A DNA stretch of 64,000 nt from Phytoseiulus persimilis (taxonomy: Eukaryota; Arthropoda; Arachnida; Mesostigmata; Phytoseiidae), in assembly GCA_037576195.1 (NCBI GenBank), contig CM075101.1:36828001-36892000 (forward strand). The letters run 5' to 3'. The notes beneath the pieces are model-generated. The model was not told the DNA's origin, made no database searches, and saw nothing but the letters and a program-made list of their open reading frames with translations. Below, piece after piece: positions 45,344-56,553 of this stretch. Position numbers and translations under genes: made by a program. Numbering within the stretch: the first letter of the stretch is position 1; every line of letters begins with the position of its first letter.

Positions 45344-47821
45344 GTGAGCACCGCGGACAGTTTGCCCATCAAACCAAGTGGCTGTATAGAATTCTCGCAC
45401 CTCTCGATCAGGCTCGCGGTCTTCTCCGAACAGGGCGGTTCTATCCAATTTCCAGGCCTAGTCGCCTTCAGACCGTGATTTTTTTCTTTCATAGATCGGA
45501 CGGAAAGGGTTCAGGAAATCGCTATTGTCTGTCGGCCTGCTGTGTCCTCTGAACACGACTGCGTATTATCTTTCCGGATCTGCTCGGAGTAGTCGTCAAA
45601 CACCGTTGGGCGGCCGTTTGTCTGGTTTGACTGGTGGACGTTCCTTCTGTCGGCCGTGGACTAGTACGCAAGTGGATGACGTGACAGGATATAACTACGC
45701 GTCTGAGCTCTTCGTTTTGAGAAGAATATTGCAAGACCTAATTGATGAAAGAAAAAGAAACTGCCGGGCCTACCAACGGATGACACCTTTATGACATGAA
45801 ATGACGACCGCATCGTCCTGGATTGAAGGCAATTCCTCGTCCACTCATTTCTTCGATACCTCGACCAGGAAATCTCCAAGAAAGCCGTTCCTCTCATAGA
45901 GCAGGCGACCGCCCGATGAGCAGCACCAGTTTGATCTTAAGCTGAGCACTGGAATGAAAGCCGCAACAAATCACCATGATCTTCGCCTTTCCTAAACTCT
46001 CTGTTCCGTTACTCAGGAAGTTCAGGCCATGTCGACGGTCCTGGAGACCGCCGTCGTAGGAGACGGTTGAGGCAAATGGGTGAGAGAACGAAACGATGGG
46101 CGGAACAATAAAAAGAGAGACTGCAGTCAGTCATTCAGTCGGTGAGTCGAGGGAGCTGGCTGGCTTTAAGGTCATTTAAAAGTTGCCGGGTGAACTGATG
46201 AAGAAAGCAATGGGCGTGCATAATGGGCCATGTTTAATGATGATGTACTCATTAAATGCTGATCACACAGAGTCGGAGGCATCTTGGCCTGGAGGTCATT
46301 GAGACCCTCGTCAGAAGGTATGGCGGTATCAATCGTACGTGCCTCGTATTCCGTTGCAAGTATCCCTCTTGACCCTTACTCCCTCTTCCTCCCCGCTTCC
46401 ATCAGCTCTCTCCTACACGACATCGGCCCTTGACTGACGCTTTTTCTTCTCGTCCAAGCCTCCGAGAGTCGTCGGTTCCCGATCGAGTCATGGGAGTCGA
46501 TCGACGCAACACAACGCCGGCAAGAGAATGCTTCGACTCTGCCAGGAGTCAGCCGACTTTGGCTTCGGATGGAGTGGAAGTGAACGCGCGATCGAGCGTA
46601 GCGAGGAGTAAGACGCGGCATCCTCATCCATAGTGCAGCTTACCTGGAAAATTGAGAGAAACCGTGTTAGAAGCTCATGTCTTCAAAATCTTCTGAACTT
46701 CATCGCGTCGCTCGTGTCGAGGAAGATAGATAGCCGCTCGAAAATGCGAGAGGATTGAGTGAAGGCTTGTTGATGAAGCATCAGCTTGTTGCTCCGCGGA
46801 GGAACTCTTCATGGACTTGCGTGGCTCTCGGTTGCTCGCGGAGTGGTTCACTACCTTGGGAAAAGAAAGTTGAGCGCACTTTCAAAGGCCAGACGTGCTC
46901 TTAGGCATGATTTATCAACGTTGAGCCACTTACTCGACGCGTTGCCTTCTTTTTCTTCGTTTGGGCTTTGTTGGGAATCTGACAATACGGTCTGCTCCCT
47001 GCTGGCTCACCTAGCCTATTGCCGCCGCGTCCAACGCCGCCTTGCCTACAGGCGGACGGCCGTATTCACCGCGAGCTTCTACTCCACGGGGTCGAGCGAC
47101 TACTTCGTATGACTGCGCGAAGCGTGCTCAGGTTTGCGCTCACGTGCAGAGCTATGTTTCGCAGCGCCTGCGCGGCTCTGTTAGAGGAGGATTTCTAGTT
47201 CTCTGAGGGTCTGGACGAGAAGTTTGACTACAGCGACGGAAGCAAAACAGGAGGTCAGATCATTTTTCTTCAAGACAAACGATTCGCATCGCCTCGCCAT
47301 TTCTCTCTGTTTCCTGGCGTCACATTGAAGCCTGCGGCGTCTCCCACGCCGTCCGCAAATGTTTCCTTACAGCCGACCCATGAAGATCCGGTCCACGCGA
47401 CGACGCATGTGTGCATTCATAGAGGAACTGGTACGAGCATTTATAGCTCCATACATTTTTACGTCACTCCGCCCGAGAGGAATGATCGACCGATCCTCAC
47501 TTGCCCACCTTCCAGCTCACTCATTCACACACATTCGAGAACTCCGAACTGCTAGAGGCCCTCATCTGTATGAGACCAAATCGAGCCCTCGAGTTGAACA
47601 ATCCAGTCTCCAAGCAAGCACATAAGAATGAAGCCGCAGTAGGCCACCGATATTCACCACGGGCTTCCGGTTCGAATATTAATTCCGGGCTGAAAGCTGG
47701 TTCTCGCGAACATTTTGGGGAGTTGATCAGAGCCTTCCCACTATTAGGCCTAATTGGAGCCTAGGTTTGGAGTCGTTTACTCCCGACAGTTCCCATATCA
47801 CGTGCAGACGGTTTCGAGCAG
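45344..47821. other. Sparse region
   Basis: Between 45.8 and 46.4 kb there are few open frames and the sequence looks non-coding. A 108-codon plus-strand frame without ATG at 46.79-47.11 kb (Leu/Arg-rich, ending TGSSDYFV, with a possible GTATGA donor at its end) is the only notable one. Confidence 0.35.
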
Positions 47822-48178
47822 ATGGTCAATTCTCATGAACGCGTTGTCCAGCTCATCGACATCGACAAGCACACGATTCTTTCGGAGCGGAAATCCCATC
47901 GAAAAAACCGTTGCGAATCACGGCTTTCTCTTCCGAGCCACAGCCATGCAACGCAAGTCTCAGAAGGATCTAAAAATTCTCTTCCAGACGGCGTCGCAAG
48001 GTCTCGAATCCGTTGTGTCCCTAATTTCGCTCCAGCGTTTCCTTCCGCTCAGCGGCATTCCTCGGTGGGATGTTCAGGGGGAGTGTGCGGCTGTGTGTTG
48101 AATGAGACTTGCCAGCGAGTGGTCGGCAAGTTTCAATATAAGATGGGAACACTTTTATGGAGGCTATGTGACGGGTAG
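47822..48178 (+). CDS. Complete open frame, 118 codons, unrecognised
   Basis: An ATG (context GCAGATGG) opens 118 codons to TAG. The N-terminus is convincing (MVNSHERVVQLIDIDKHTIL), followed by a Ser/His-rich middle and a Cys-containing C-terminus (GCSGGVCGCVLNETCQRVVG) that could be a disulphide-bonded or metal-binding patch. A parallel frame at 47754-48101 in another phase is also open and protein-like. No family is recognised. Confidence 0.3.
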   Translation: MVNSHERVVQLIDIDKHTILSERKSHRKNRCESRLSLPSHSHATQVSEGSKNSLPDGVARSRIRCVPNFAPAFPSAQRHSSVGCSGGVCGCVLNETCQRVVGKFQYKMGTLLWRLCDG

Positions 48179-49538
48179 TCGTGAACGCTGTCGTGGTACG
48201 ATGGAGCTGTTGGGCCGAGGAGAAAGAATTCGACAGAAATTCGCTGGCAAGAGTTGCTTATCGGAACTTGTCCGAACGCGTTCTCCTCAGGAGCTGGTGG
48301 TTCGCTACGTGCCACCTTGCCGTGGGCCACCGGCGGCCGCGGCAGTGATTCCGGCACGCTATTCAACTCCGCCTGCTCGTTCGCTCGCCTGAGGGCCACC
48401 AGGGCTGTGGATCTCGTGAGGTTGAATCTCCCCGGCTGAACAGCAACGACGAGGGCGTCGTCAACAACAGCAACGAGAGGCTCGCGAGCTCCGGTCCGGT
48501 CACTGGATCATCAGAGCTTTCCTGAAAGTAAGCTCACCGAGCAACAGAGCATCGTTACAGCTCATTCTGGGCCGGCTCACGGGCTAGCTTTCCGACGGGA
48601 AGAAGACGGTCACGTACTTTCCGCTGAACTTGTTACCTGACCGTTGTCTCGTCCGCAACACTACCGCCAGGACCGCAACTGGCACGAGCAGCTGTGGTGG
48701 CGGCGGCTCCACCACCCGCCTCTGACAGCAGTGTCACGAGCCACCGATTCGAGAGACGACAGGTTCCGCCATGGAGAACGGGGCCTTCCAGCAACCAGTT
48801 CGGCCGGGAGTTATGGCTCCGAGGTTTCGCGCTCACCCAATCATGCCGCTGGGACATGTGGTCGAAATTCTGTGTCAACATCATGCGCAGCGGCGTCGCG
48901 CCCTCGATCATGAAGTCGCCAGCTCGCGGTTGCAGGGTCGAATTGACCACTTCATGGTAACTGCTTGAGGAGCGATGTTCGGCTAGACGAGCGGATGTTA
49001 TCTGCATAATCACGCTCCACTAATAACGCCGTCGTTCGGCCCAGCGTCCAATTAAACGTTAGCCAGATTTCCTCTTCCTCGAAGTGAGGAATGGAGGTGG
49101 CAAGGTGTGCGGCTCAGCGGAGCGTTCAGCGGGCTAGCTCGCGAAACTCGGTCATCTTTGGCTGGATATCTCTGATTCGTCCGACTTAACGAAATCTCGT
49201 CTCGGACCCGCTCTTCTCCCCCGGGAGCGGTTTCAGGCCGCCGACGCTCCGAGCGGACCGATCGACCGCGTAGCCTGTCGCTGGTCGGTTGGCCTAGGCC
49301 ATCGAGAGTTGGAGGCTCTCCGCCTTAGGCCAAGACATCGTTCCAGTGCCGTTCGTCTGGGGCCGTCTAGGGTTCGCCAAGAGGAGCTGGCAACACGGAG
49401 GAAGACCAGCGGGAATATCGGAAGGGCTTTAGCTGAGCGGGTGGCTACCCGCTCGCTTCCTCACCCGCCTGCAGCCAATAGGAGTGGGTAATTTTTCTTG
49501 ATCAAATTTCCTACGCCGCCGCCGCTCAATTATGGCCT

Positions 49539-49982
49539 ATGGAAGAAGATGAAGACCGAGATGGATATCGACGCCCTAATCGCTATCGTTTCTGCTATAG
49601 ATTGTCATTTCCTACGGCCTCCACTTCCGCCGCCACTTCTCCTAATACTCCTACTCTTCCGACTAATACTCCCGACAGCCTTGCAGAATCCTCTCTTCGC
49701 TTGTTCCCCTTGCCGCTCACTCGCACACTGCCTTACGGCGCGCCGAAAAGAAAACTGCCGGAGAAACTCGCGAGCCCGAACTTCCCCTTGTGTATGTTTC
49801 CGCGAGCGACCGAGGGCGTCCGTGTTCTCGAAACAATGGGTGATCCGACATGTCGGACTTTCCTGCCAAGCCTCACATTCTACGAGATAGCGAGCGGTCT
49901 CATCATGGCTGCGAGGCCCCAGGAGGACAGCAGGAAGCGTCGGATGGAGAAGCTCTTCAACGAAATATTGACGAGAACTTGA
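49539..49982 (+). CDS. Complete open frame, 147 codons, acidic N-terminus
   Basis: ATG to TGA, 147 codons. The order is a very acidic start (MEEDEDRDGYRRPNRYRF), a Ser/Thr/Pro low-complexity linker, a Pro/Leu/Lys segment, and a C-terminal half that looks folded: DPTCRTFLPSLTFYEIASG, then a basic helix (SRKRRMEKLFNEILTRT). This mix of a disordered linker with a charged helix is more typical of a real protein than most frames here. No intron is needed. An overlapping frame at 49498-49890 is Leu/Pro-rich. No family is recognised. Confidence 0.38.
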   Translation: MEEDEDRDGYRRPNRYRFCYRLSFPTASTSAATSPNTPTLPTNTPDSLAESSLRLFPLPLTRTLPYGAPKRKLPEKLASPNFPLCMFPRATEGVRVLETMGDPTCRTFLPSLTFYEIASGLIMAARPQEDSRKRRMEKLFNEILTRT

Positions 49983-50151
49983 AGAATTTTCCTCTTCGAT
50001 GGCTCCCGTTCCCCGCTGTCAGTTCAAACTAAATTAAAAAGCGAAACTTCCAGAAAATCCTCGAACTCGGTACCATAGCTGGGAGGCCCTGTCGTCGTCG
50101 TTTCGTCATTTTTCTCTCCGCTGACCTGCACTTGATTTGTTCCCGAGCCAG

Positions 50152-50394
50152 GGCGGTTTGGAGGCCGAAATTTTAGCAAGGACTAGAAGAAGACCAGGAA
50201 CTCCCTGTTTCGAACCCAGGGCCGCGTGGTACATGAAGATGCTTTTCTCGAGCGAACCCTCCTACCTCCCCACCATCCGACCAGCTCTTCGTTACGGACA
50301 ACGCTTCTGGATTGAGTTAGCTCGTGTCGATCGTTATGGAAACTCAGTGATGAATGCTCGGAAATATATTGAGAGTCGTCAGGATTTTGGCTGA
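50152..50394 (+). CDS. Candidate terminal exon, 80 codons
   Basis: A branch-like GCTGAC and the tract CTTGATTTGTTCCCGAGCCAG form an acceptor at 50150-50151. A phase-0 frame follows for 80 codons to TGA. The peptide is rich in aromatic and charged residues with realistic spacing (CFEPRAAWYMKMLFSSEPSY; LRYGQRFWIELARVDRYG; ending ARKYIESRQDFG), and I see no low complexity. It should be searched early. No family is recognised from memory. Confidence 0.4.
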   Translation, partial: GGLEAEILARTRRRPGTPCFEPRAAWYMKMLFSSEPSYLPTIRPALRYGQRFWIELARVDRYGNSVMNARKYIESRQDFG

Positions 50395-50596
50395 GCCATC
50401 TCGAGCGCGGTCAAAACACCATAAGTTCATTCGATGATAACGCTCGGCGCTCGGAATGATGACCATGTTTCAAAAAACTTCCGCGGTGAGAAAAGAGCGA
50501 CGATAACTCGGAATGTCCGGCGAACCCATCTCGAAGCCTGTAACTTTTTAGACGCACAATTTATGCGCATCTCTTACGCCTTTAGTCAACGTTGAT

Positions 50597-50610
50597 GGGG
50601 GGGGGGGGGG
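50597..50610. repeat. Poly-G run (14)
   Basis: Fourteen consecutive G in a stretch with no open frame of note (50.4-50.7 kb). Confidence 0.9.
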
Positions 50611-51469
50611 AGCCGTGTAGAATGCAGAACACATTCGAAGACGGATGGAAACATATGTGGAGTTATGTGTGTTGCTGATGTCTTCGAATCCCATTGCCGG
50701 CTACAGCTGCTGACGCCGAAACCGGAAGACTAAAAAAAACTCCAAACGCCGAGTGAACTGTTTACAATTGCTCGTTGGCAAGAACTGTTCTTGACGTGAA
50801 GAAATCCGTCCTCGGAGTCGAGGGGGCCAAGAAACGGGTTCGCGCTGGTGAAGTGAGCGCGGTCCCCGATACACGCCCGGGCGAACCGTTCGGAGAACGA
50901 ACGAAACCCGATGGGTTTTCGATATAAACGAGTTCAGCGCACTTCGAGTGTCCGTTTTTCCTTCTGCCTTTTCGTTCGGTCGTCCCTCCACGGAGCGAAG
51001 AAACAGCCCACTGTCCGCCGACCGATTGGTCCTAGCTCCGATGCGCCCAGGGCCGAGTACATCCCATCAATTATTTAAAATCACTTCCCGAAAAAGTTGT
51101 CCTCCAACACAATTTCGATCGGCTATGCTCGTTCGCCTCTCCGCCGGTAGGGCCGAATGTGTCCAGCGTCGCTTTCCGAGCCGCGCTCCAAGATTCCGGG
51201 CGTCGCAAGCCACCATCAAGAGAGTTCATTCCATCACGCGGTGCTCTTTTCCGCCTGGCGTGAAAACTCGATTCCGCAGAACCAAGAGCTTCAAGTCCGT
51301 AGGAATACGGAACTCTCACCGAGTCGGGGCCTGGTAGAAGGCTCTGTTCCCACCGCAGGAACACCAGGACAACCGGCACGAGATAAGAGCAACATAAAGC
51401 GTATCACCTGCTTTTCCGTCTGGAAAACCAACACGTCCATGAGGAGCTATCTTATCAGAGAAGAGCGAG

Positions 51470-51880
51470 ATGGGAAGAATGAAAATTCGCGGAGGTGCCT
51501 CCTGGAGAACAAATCGCGAGGCTGTACCGAGTGAAACATCAGATAGCTCTCCACCTAAACGGATTCTGCGGCGTGGCGACCGGAGACAACCCGGGAGCAT
51601 CGACGCTCGGAATAAACCCAAACCACTGGAGGCGAGTCCCACTTCCAGAATACGAAGCCGACGGAGTTGGTTTCTCGCCCCTTCCGTTCTTATACTCGGG
51701 CAGATGAATTCTCCATGGGGTACTCTCGCGCTGGACGCGAAGGAATCAGTGATGGGGGGGAAGAAAGACAAAGCGTACGCACTGGAAGAGAAATGGGAGC
51801 TACGGAGCGGTTACGGCACCGAAGGTGAGGTAATCACGACGGAGCGGAGCGAGCAAGATCCTCTAAAAGGGAACAATTAA
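51470..51880 (+). CDS. Complete open frame, 136 codons, charged protein
   Basis: The ATG has an ideal context (G at -3, G at +4) and the frame runs 136 codons to TAA. The order is a basic Arg/Ser/Pro-rich N-terminal half, a short hydrophobic segment (SWFLAPSVLILGQ), then a C-terminal part rich in Glu, Lys, Gly and Thr (KDKAYALEEKWELRSGYGTE). The alternation of charge in the last third is unlike a random frame. Two overlapping frames (51157-51534 and 51495-51707) are shorter. No family is recognised. Confidence 0.4.
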   Translation: MGRMKIRGGASWRTNREAVPSETSDSSPPKRILRRGDRRQPGSIDARNKPKPLEASPTSRIRSRRSWFLAPSVLILGQMNSPWGTLALDAKESVMGGKKDKAYALEEKWELRSGYGTEGEVITTERSEQDPLKGNN

Positions 51881-53062
51881 CCTCCGCGGATGGAAGCCAA
51901 ACGCCAACAACTGTTAAGTCGGAAGGCTCTCTCCGAATTGAGGGGGGTTGAGAGCCTCAGCGGAGTTTTCGGATTGGAACGGAGGCTCTCCTCATTCGCT
52001 TCAACTATTTCGCCCTCCGCTCCCGCGGAGCAGAATAAAAGCGCCGGAAGAGTGAACGGCGGATAACATGCGTACTCCGATCCTTTCCCCCGTGCGCTTC
52101 TCTGTTCCCCGGAGACCTTGTTTAAGGATTCCTTAGAAAAAACATTCATCGAGTTTCACGCGGTTTTTTCCAACAACGGGGAATCGTCACAGATTGATAG
52201 TCATTCACCGCGTTCAGACGGCAGGAATACTTCGGGGATACCGGTTCCAGGAATTCGTTAGAGGAGCGAAATTTTCTGCCTGTGTGAATTTCGCGACGAT
52301 AGAGAACGGTCTCCAACCAATCCTCTCAAGTCGGGTCGGCCGACAAAACCGCTGCCTCAATGTTTATGTGAGAATTTGAGCTCAGCTGCAAGTGACGCCG
52401 CGGTCGAGCCGCTATTTTTGTGGCTTCTGCGGGAGCGTTCCGGAGCGCGGGACTTATCGTCAAATTCAACAACAAAACAAAACACGGGCCGCGGGAGAAA
52501 TCTCGAACCAATTTTCGGTCGTGCCAACACCGCCGCGGTCGTCGTCACGCTCACACGCGAAACAACAGGCGCACACAGAGCAAAAAACATGAGATCCCAT
52601 CGCTATCAGCGTCAGCTGTTGGCGTTCCGTCCGAGGAAGTCGGCCGCACTGCGAAAGATGGCAACAACAGCGACGATCGTCTCGATAAGGGTCGTGGTCG
52701 GTCCCGCTGCCGGCAGACTGAGGGGTCATCTGGGTCCTGATGTCGTTAAAAGAACGCGATACCGTCATCAGCGAGAACCGAGCTCGGAAAAATCGCCGCG
52801 GGACAAATCATTGAGGGAATTCATTCCACATCAGGGAAAGAGTCTCAAACTCTCACGGTAAGGCGGTGGGGTGACTCGGTGCGCAACAGCTGACGCGTGC
52901 GCGGCTGCGAAGGGGGTGACGGAAAAGCGGGTCGACACGCCCTCTTCCCGCAACTGTCAGAGTCACACTTCGCTAAGGAGCGACTCGTTCAGAGGAGTCG
53001 TCGTTCCCTGAGCGTTGAAACCCGTAGGAGCCTCAGCTAATCCGTCAGCCTTTTCCTTCAAG

Positions 53063-53657
53063 GGTATCTTCTCATCTGGTTTTGTGTCTGATAACCTGCT
53101 TCGTTTACGGTTCCCGGGCTCAACAGCTGCTCCGAGCCGCTGTATGTGCAATCTTGAAGAAAGACGAGTCATTCGCCCACGGGCCCTCCCGATGCATCCA
53201 GTCGTGGTTACAAAGTTTTCTCAAAATTGTCGTACAGCCATCCAACCACCGGAACGAGGCCATCGACATAATTGATCGAGCGACCAGTGACGGCTGCGTG
53301 AATCGCATTCGGATGATATCACACAATGTTATATGTGAACAGGTGTTGCAGGAAGTCTCTGTCACCGAAAAAATCATTGAGGCGACATCTGCTCTGCACA
53401 GGGTTACATCCGACGGCATATCGCTTTCTTTGCCACCCCCCCCCCCCTTGTTTGCCGTTCACCGCGCTCACCTCTCGGATTTCGCTACAAGATCCTGCTC
53501 CGCGACTCGTGCAAAATATTTGTGCTGGTTTTCCGTTGGGCTTACACATGCTCGAGTCAGCCGTGAACGAAACTTCTCTCTCCGCCCCAAGCGCACTTTA
53601 TTATGCTGGGAGAGGAACTTACATCACGACGTTCTCATCGTCGATCTTCTCGATTGA
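53063..53657 (+). CDS. Candidate exon, 197 codons, secretory-like start
   Basis: A branch-like CTAAT and the tract CAGCCTTTTCCTTCAAG give an acceptor at 53061-53062. The frame takes one exon base to finish a codon and then runs 197 codons to TGA. It opens with a hydrophobic stretch (HLVLCLITCFVYGSRAQQ) that resembles a signal peptide lacking its Met, then helical segments with strong purine-first codons (NEAIDIIDRATSDGCVNRI; ICEQVLQEVSVTEKIIEATS). A run of 12 C (53436-53447) encodes Pro, after which the peptide is more Arg/Ser-rich. A 99-codon minus-strand frame overlaps the first half. No family is recognised. Confidence 0.4.
53436..53447. repeat. Poly-C run (12)
   Basis: Twelve consecutive C inside the candidate exon 53063-53657. 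A length error or polymorphism here would shift that frame. Confidence 0.9.
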
Positions 53658-55518
53658 TATCTGGTTCCTTAGTTGACCCCTCTGATAGTTCTTCCGGTGC
53701 CAAGGTCGATGGCGCCATTATAGAGATAACGATGATCTGAGCGTTTCATACTCATTCGCACTGTGACTGTCCCATTGTGTATTCAGTGCATGTGCTCAGC
53801 CACTTTGAGTGGAGGAAGCGGAGATTAGGGGACAATATATCATATAGTTCGCTCCAATCAGTCCGGCGACCGGCAGCTCTGGAGCAAATCTATTACAATC
53901 AATGTTGGACATTCGTAAGGAAACCAGTATCGACTAAAGGACTTCCCATGGAATGTTCTGATTATTCGTTACCTTGGTTCTGATTCGCAGGACCAGGTAA
54001 CATAACAGGCAAGTCGGGGAACCTTTCATCTAATCGACCGGTGGACCGGCGGCTTGAACCAGCGCAGGTGACAACATGCGAACATCATTTTCCTTCGAGA
54101 GTACAGCTCAACTCCGGGAGTTATCACGTCAAATGCGGTAATACTCTGGAGGTATGCTGTGAGATGAAATGGGCCAAGCGCCGAAAGATGCAACCTCTCT
54201 GTGTGGCGTTCGATACCTGGAAGAGTCTGCGCGGAACGAAAGCTGGCCGCGGAGGTCTCGCTGATATGCGGCTGGAATCGGGCATAAAAACACACCTACG
54301 TCGCGTGGAGATAAAAACGTTCGGCGTCTACTGCAGGTGGGTAGAACGGCGTTGATTGGTATTGATTCTGACGACTTGATCACGATTCTAATACCGTCCG
54401 ACGGTAATGAACAAGGATGTTGACGATGGCCATGATTTTCGCTGACACGGCACCGCTGTCCCGGTTAAATAATAAACATCCTCACCTAACTTTGTTCCAG
54501 TTACTCAACCGCCGTAAACAATCGATGTCGCCGTCTTTGTTGCCGCTGACATCCGAGGCGACAGATTCACTTTGCAATTTGATAATGCTGACAGCGGTTC
54601 GAGTTACACAATGGCTGGAAAACAGTTGTCCGATATAGGAACGAAAAATAAACGGTGTGCGGCTGAGATCGATTTCCGACCAGCCGATTGGCAACAACGT
54701 GGTATTTATACTAACGAGGAATCTACCAAAAAAGAAGAACCGGGAGCGCGGCTTGTGGTTCCGAGTGAGCTCCCTCGAGCCGTCTGACATGAAAGCCCCC
54801 CAGACAACGGCCACTTATATCCTAAAAGAGAGGCATTGAAGGATTTTCTGACTCAAGAGGACTCTGAATCGAGGCATTTACACCCTTCGACCGTTTTCCT
54901 AATCCTCAGAGAGTCAAGTTGGGACCGCCGCGCCCATTTACCCACCGAGACCTCTGTCGAGCGGAAGCGCACCCGGAATTGGGGAAATCGAGAATTTGGG
55001 AATCGAGAAAATTCAATTCGCCCGAAAACCAAGCTCGTGCTTTTCCTCGCGAAGTTCCAGCGGCACGGTTCCCTCTGCTCCGTCGGCTAACGAGGCTATT
55101 TATCCTGTTTACACTTAAGGCTATTAGGCAAAACACGTTCATGGCCCCGCAGGTTCTCACTCCTTGATGCTCGATGTTTACATCATCGCCGGCTCATGAA
55201 TGGCTCCGTGTTCCTGTGAGCCACCTGCCAGATCAGTGATTCAGCCTGAGAGCAGCAAGGTGCTGTATTCCTCTTTTCAGCGAGTCCTTTCAGTCCGGCA
55301 GAGAACCTCTCTGGGCTCATTTATCGGCATGCGGCTGGCATCGACGATAGATGAGAGGCTTTCGTTGAACTCAAACTAGCCGACATCGATGAACTTCAGC
55401 AGAACATCTGTGTGCCAATCCAAATGAGTTACTTCCTGGCCTTGTCCATAATTCACGAAACATTGAGGATGATCCCCCATCAATCGGAATCGACGATTCC
55501 CGTTGTGTCCCCTGGTAG

Positions 55519-55841
55519 CTGATTCTGAGCTTCGGCGCAGGTCGCTTGAGACGTCCTTGATCGGAGTTCATGGAGGGAGTTTGCCGGCGATCCTGACCCA
55601 AGATCCCATTTTCTCGATCGCAAAGGTGATGATTTTGGAATCTCGGGCCGACGGCCTGCTTGAATCGAGCTCCACACCCATTCGAGCAGAACGACGGGAA
55701 AGCGGAGAATTCGGAGACACTAGGAATCCGAGAGTGTCTTGCGTGAGAGAGGGATCCGGTGTGAGGTGGGAAGCGCTTCCGTGTGGGATGCGCGGTGACG
55801 GATTCGAGACCACTGTTCCCCTTGTTTGTGTGGAGCTTTGA
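55519..55841 (+). CDS. Candidate exon after strong acceptor, 106 codons
   Basis: The acceptor is GATTCCCGTTGTGTCCCCTGGTAG, with AG at 55517-55518. Two bases complete a codon and the frame then runs 106 codons to TGA. Codons are strongly purine-first with many G/C third bases. The peptide includes TSLIGVHGGSLPAILTQDPI and SIAKVMILESRADGLLESSS, then an acidic/basic Gly-rich part and ends TTVPLVCVEL. A 177-codon minus-strand frame overlaps but is Ser/Arg/Pro-rich. No family is recognised. Confidence 0.38.
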
Positions 55842-55857
55842 GCACAAGCGTAGGTTA

Positions 55858-56043
55858 TCAGAGACCGTTGCCGGCCATCGCCTCGGGACAGCAGGGGCCG
55901 TCACTGTTAGCCTTGTTCAGTTTGCCCAGGCTTCGTTTGGCCTTCACGGAGCGGAACAGCTCCAGCAGAGCGGGCGGGCGTTGGGTCGGCCGGTGTGGCT
56001 GAATGAATTCGCAGATGCCCACGTCTACTAGAATAAACTTTTT
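55858..56043 (-). CDS. Candidate minus-strand terminal exon, 61 codons
   Basis: On the minus strand CAATTTTTTCAG is a good short acceptor; a phase-0 frame of 61 codons follows, starting KKFILVDVGICEFIQPH and continuing with a Leu/Lys helix (ALLELFRSVKAKRSLGKLNK) before a Cys/Gly-rich end. Third positions are strongly G/C. A plus-strand frame (55783-56031) over the same bases is also fair (GRPVWLNEFADAHVY at its end, followed by AATAAA), so the strand is uncertain. No family is recognised. Confidence 0.32.
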   Translation of the reverse strand, partial: KKFILVDVGICEFIQPHRPTQRPPALLELFRSVKAKRSLGKLNKANSDGPCCPEAMAGNGL

Positions 56044-56553
56044 CTGAAAAAATTGTCTTGAATAGCGTCCGCTAATAAGCCGGGTAACATGCAGCTGCTT
56101 CCTTGTGCCCGCCAGCGCAGAATTCGCTGCCGGCCGACCGACCGACCGGCCGCCCACCTCGGGTGCTGCACGGCAGACCGAGTAACATTCACAAGCAGGC
56201 CTACCAGGCCACCAAGGACCTAAACGTCTCTACTTGGTTGTCCGCTCGCATGAGCTAACACGCAACTTCTCTACAGGGCAGGCAAATAGTTGGAAAGCCT
56301 CCGTGACACGCAAGCGTTGGCCGTCCCTCTCGGAGGTAATATCTCTTGCGCTGATTATACGAGCCTTCCAGGCCGGAATAACTTCTCCCGCAGAAGCCGC
56401 AGTTAAAAGCCGGGTGAGATTGTATCAGTTCTCCGGTCGGATAAGATCCAGCTGGTTGTCTTCCCGGAGGATGAAACGGAACTGCGGTCCCTTCACAGTG
56501 AGAGATGCCTCTGTTCTGTTATCCGCATCCGCCCAACGGGATGAATAACGTTT

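Noticed and set aside
50190..50235. Minus-strand GGGTTCGAAAC, like the T-loop of a tRNA
   Set aside because: The stem does not pair around a seven-base loop, and no A-box or acceptor stem is found at the right distance.
52376..52861. 161-codon plus-strand frame, basic C-terminus
   Set aside because: It has no ATG near the start and no strong acceptor; overlapping frames in other phases are also open.
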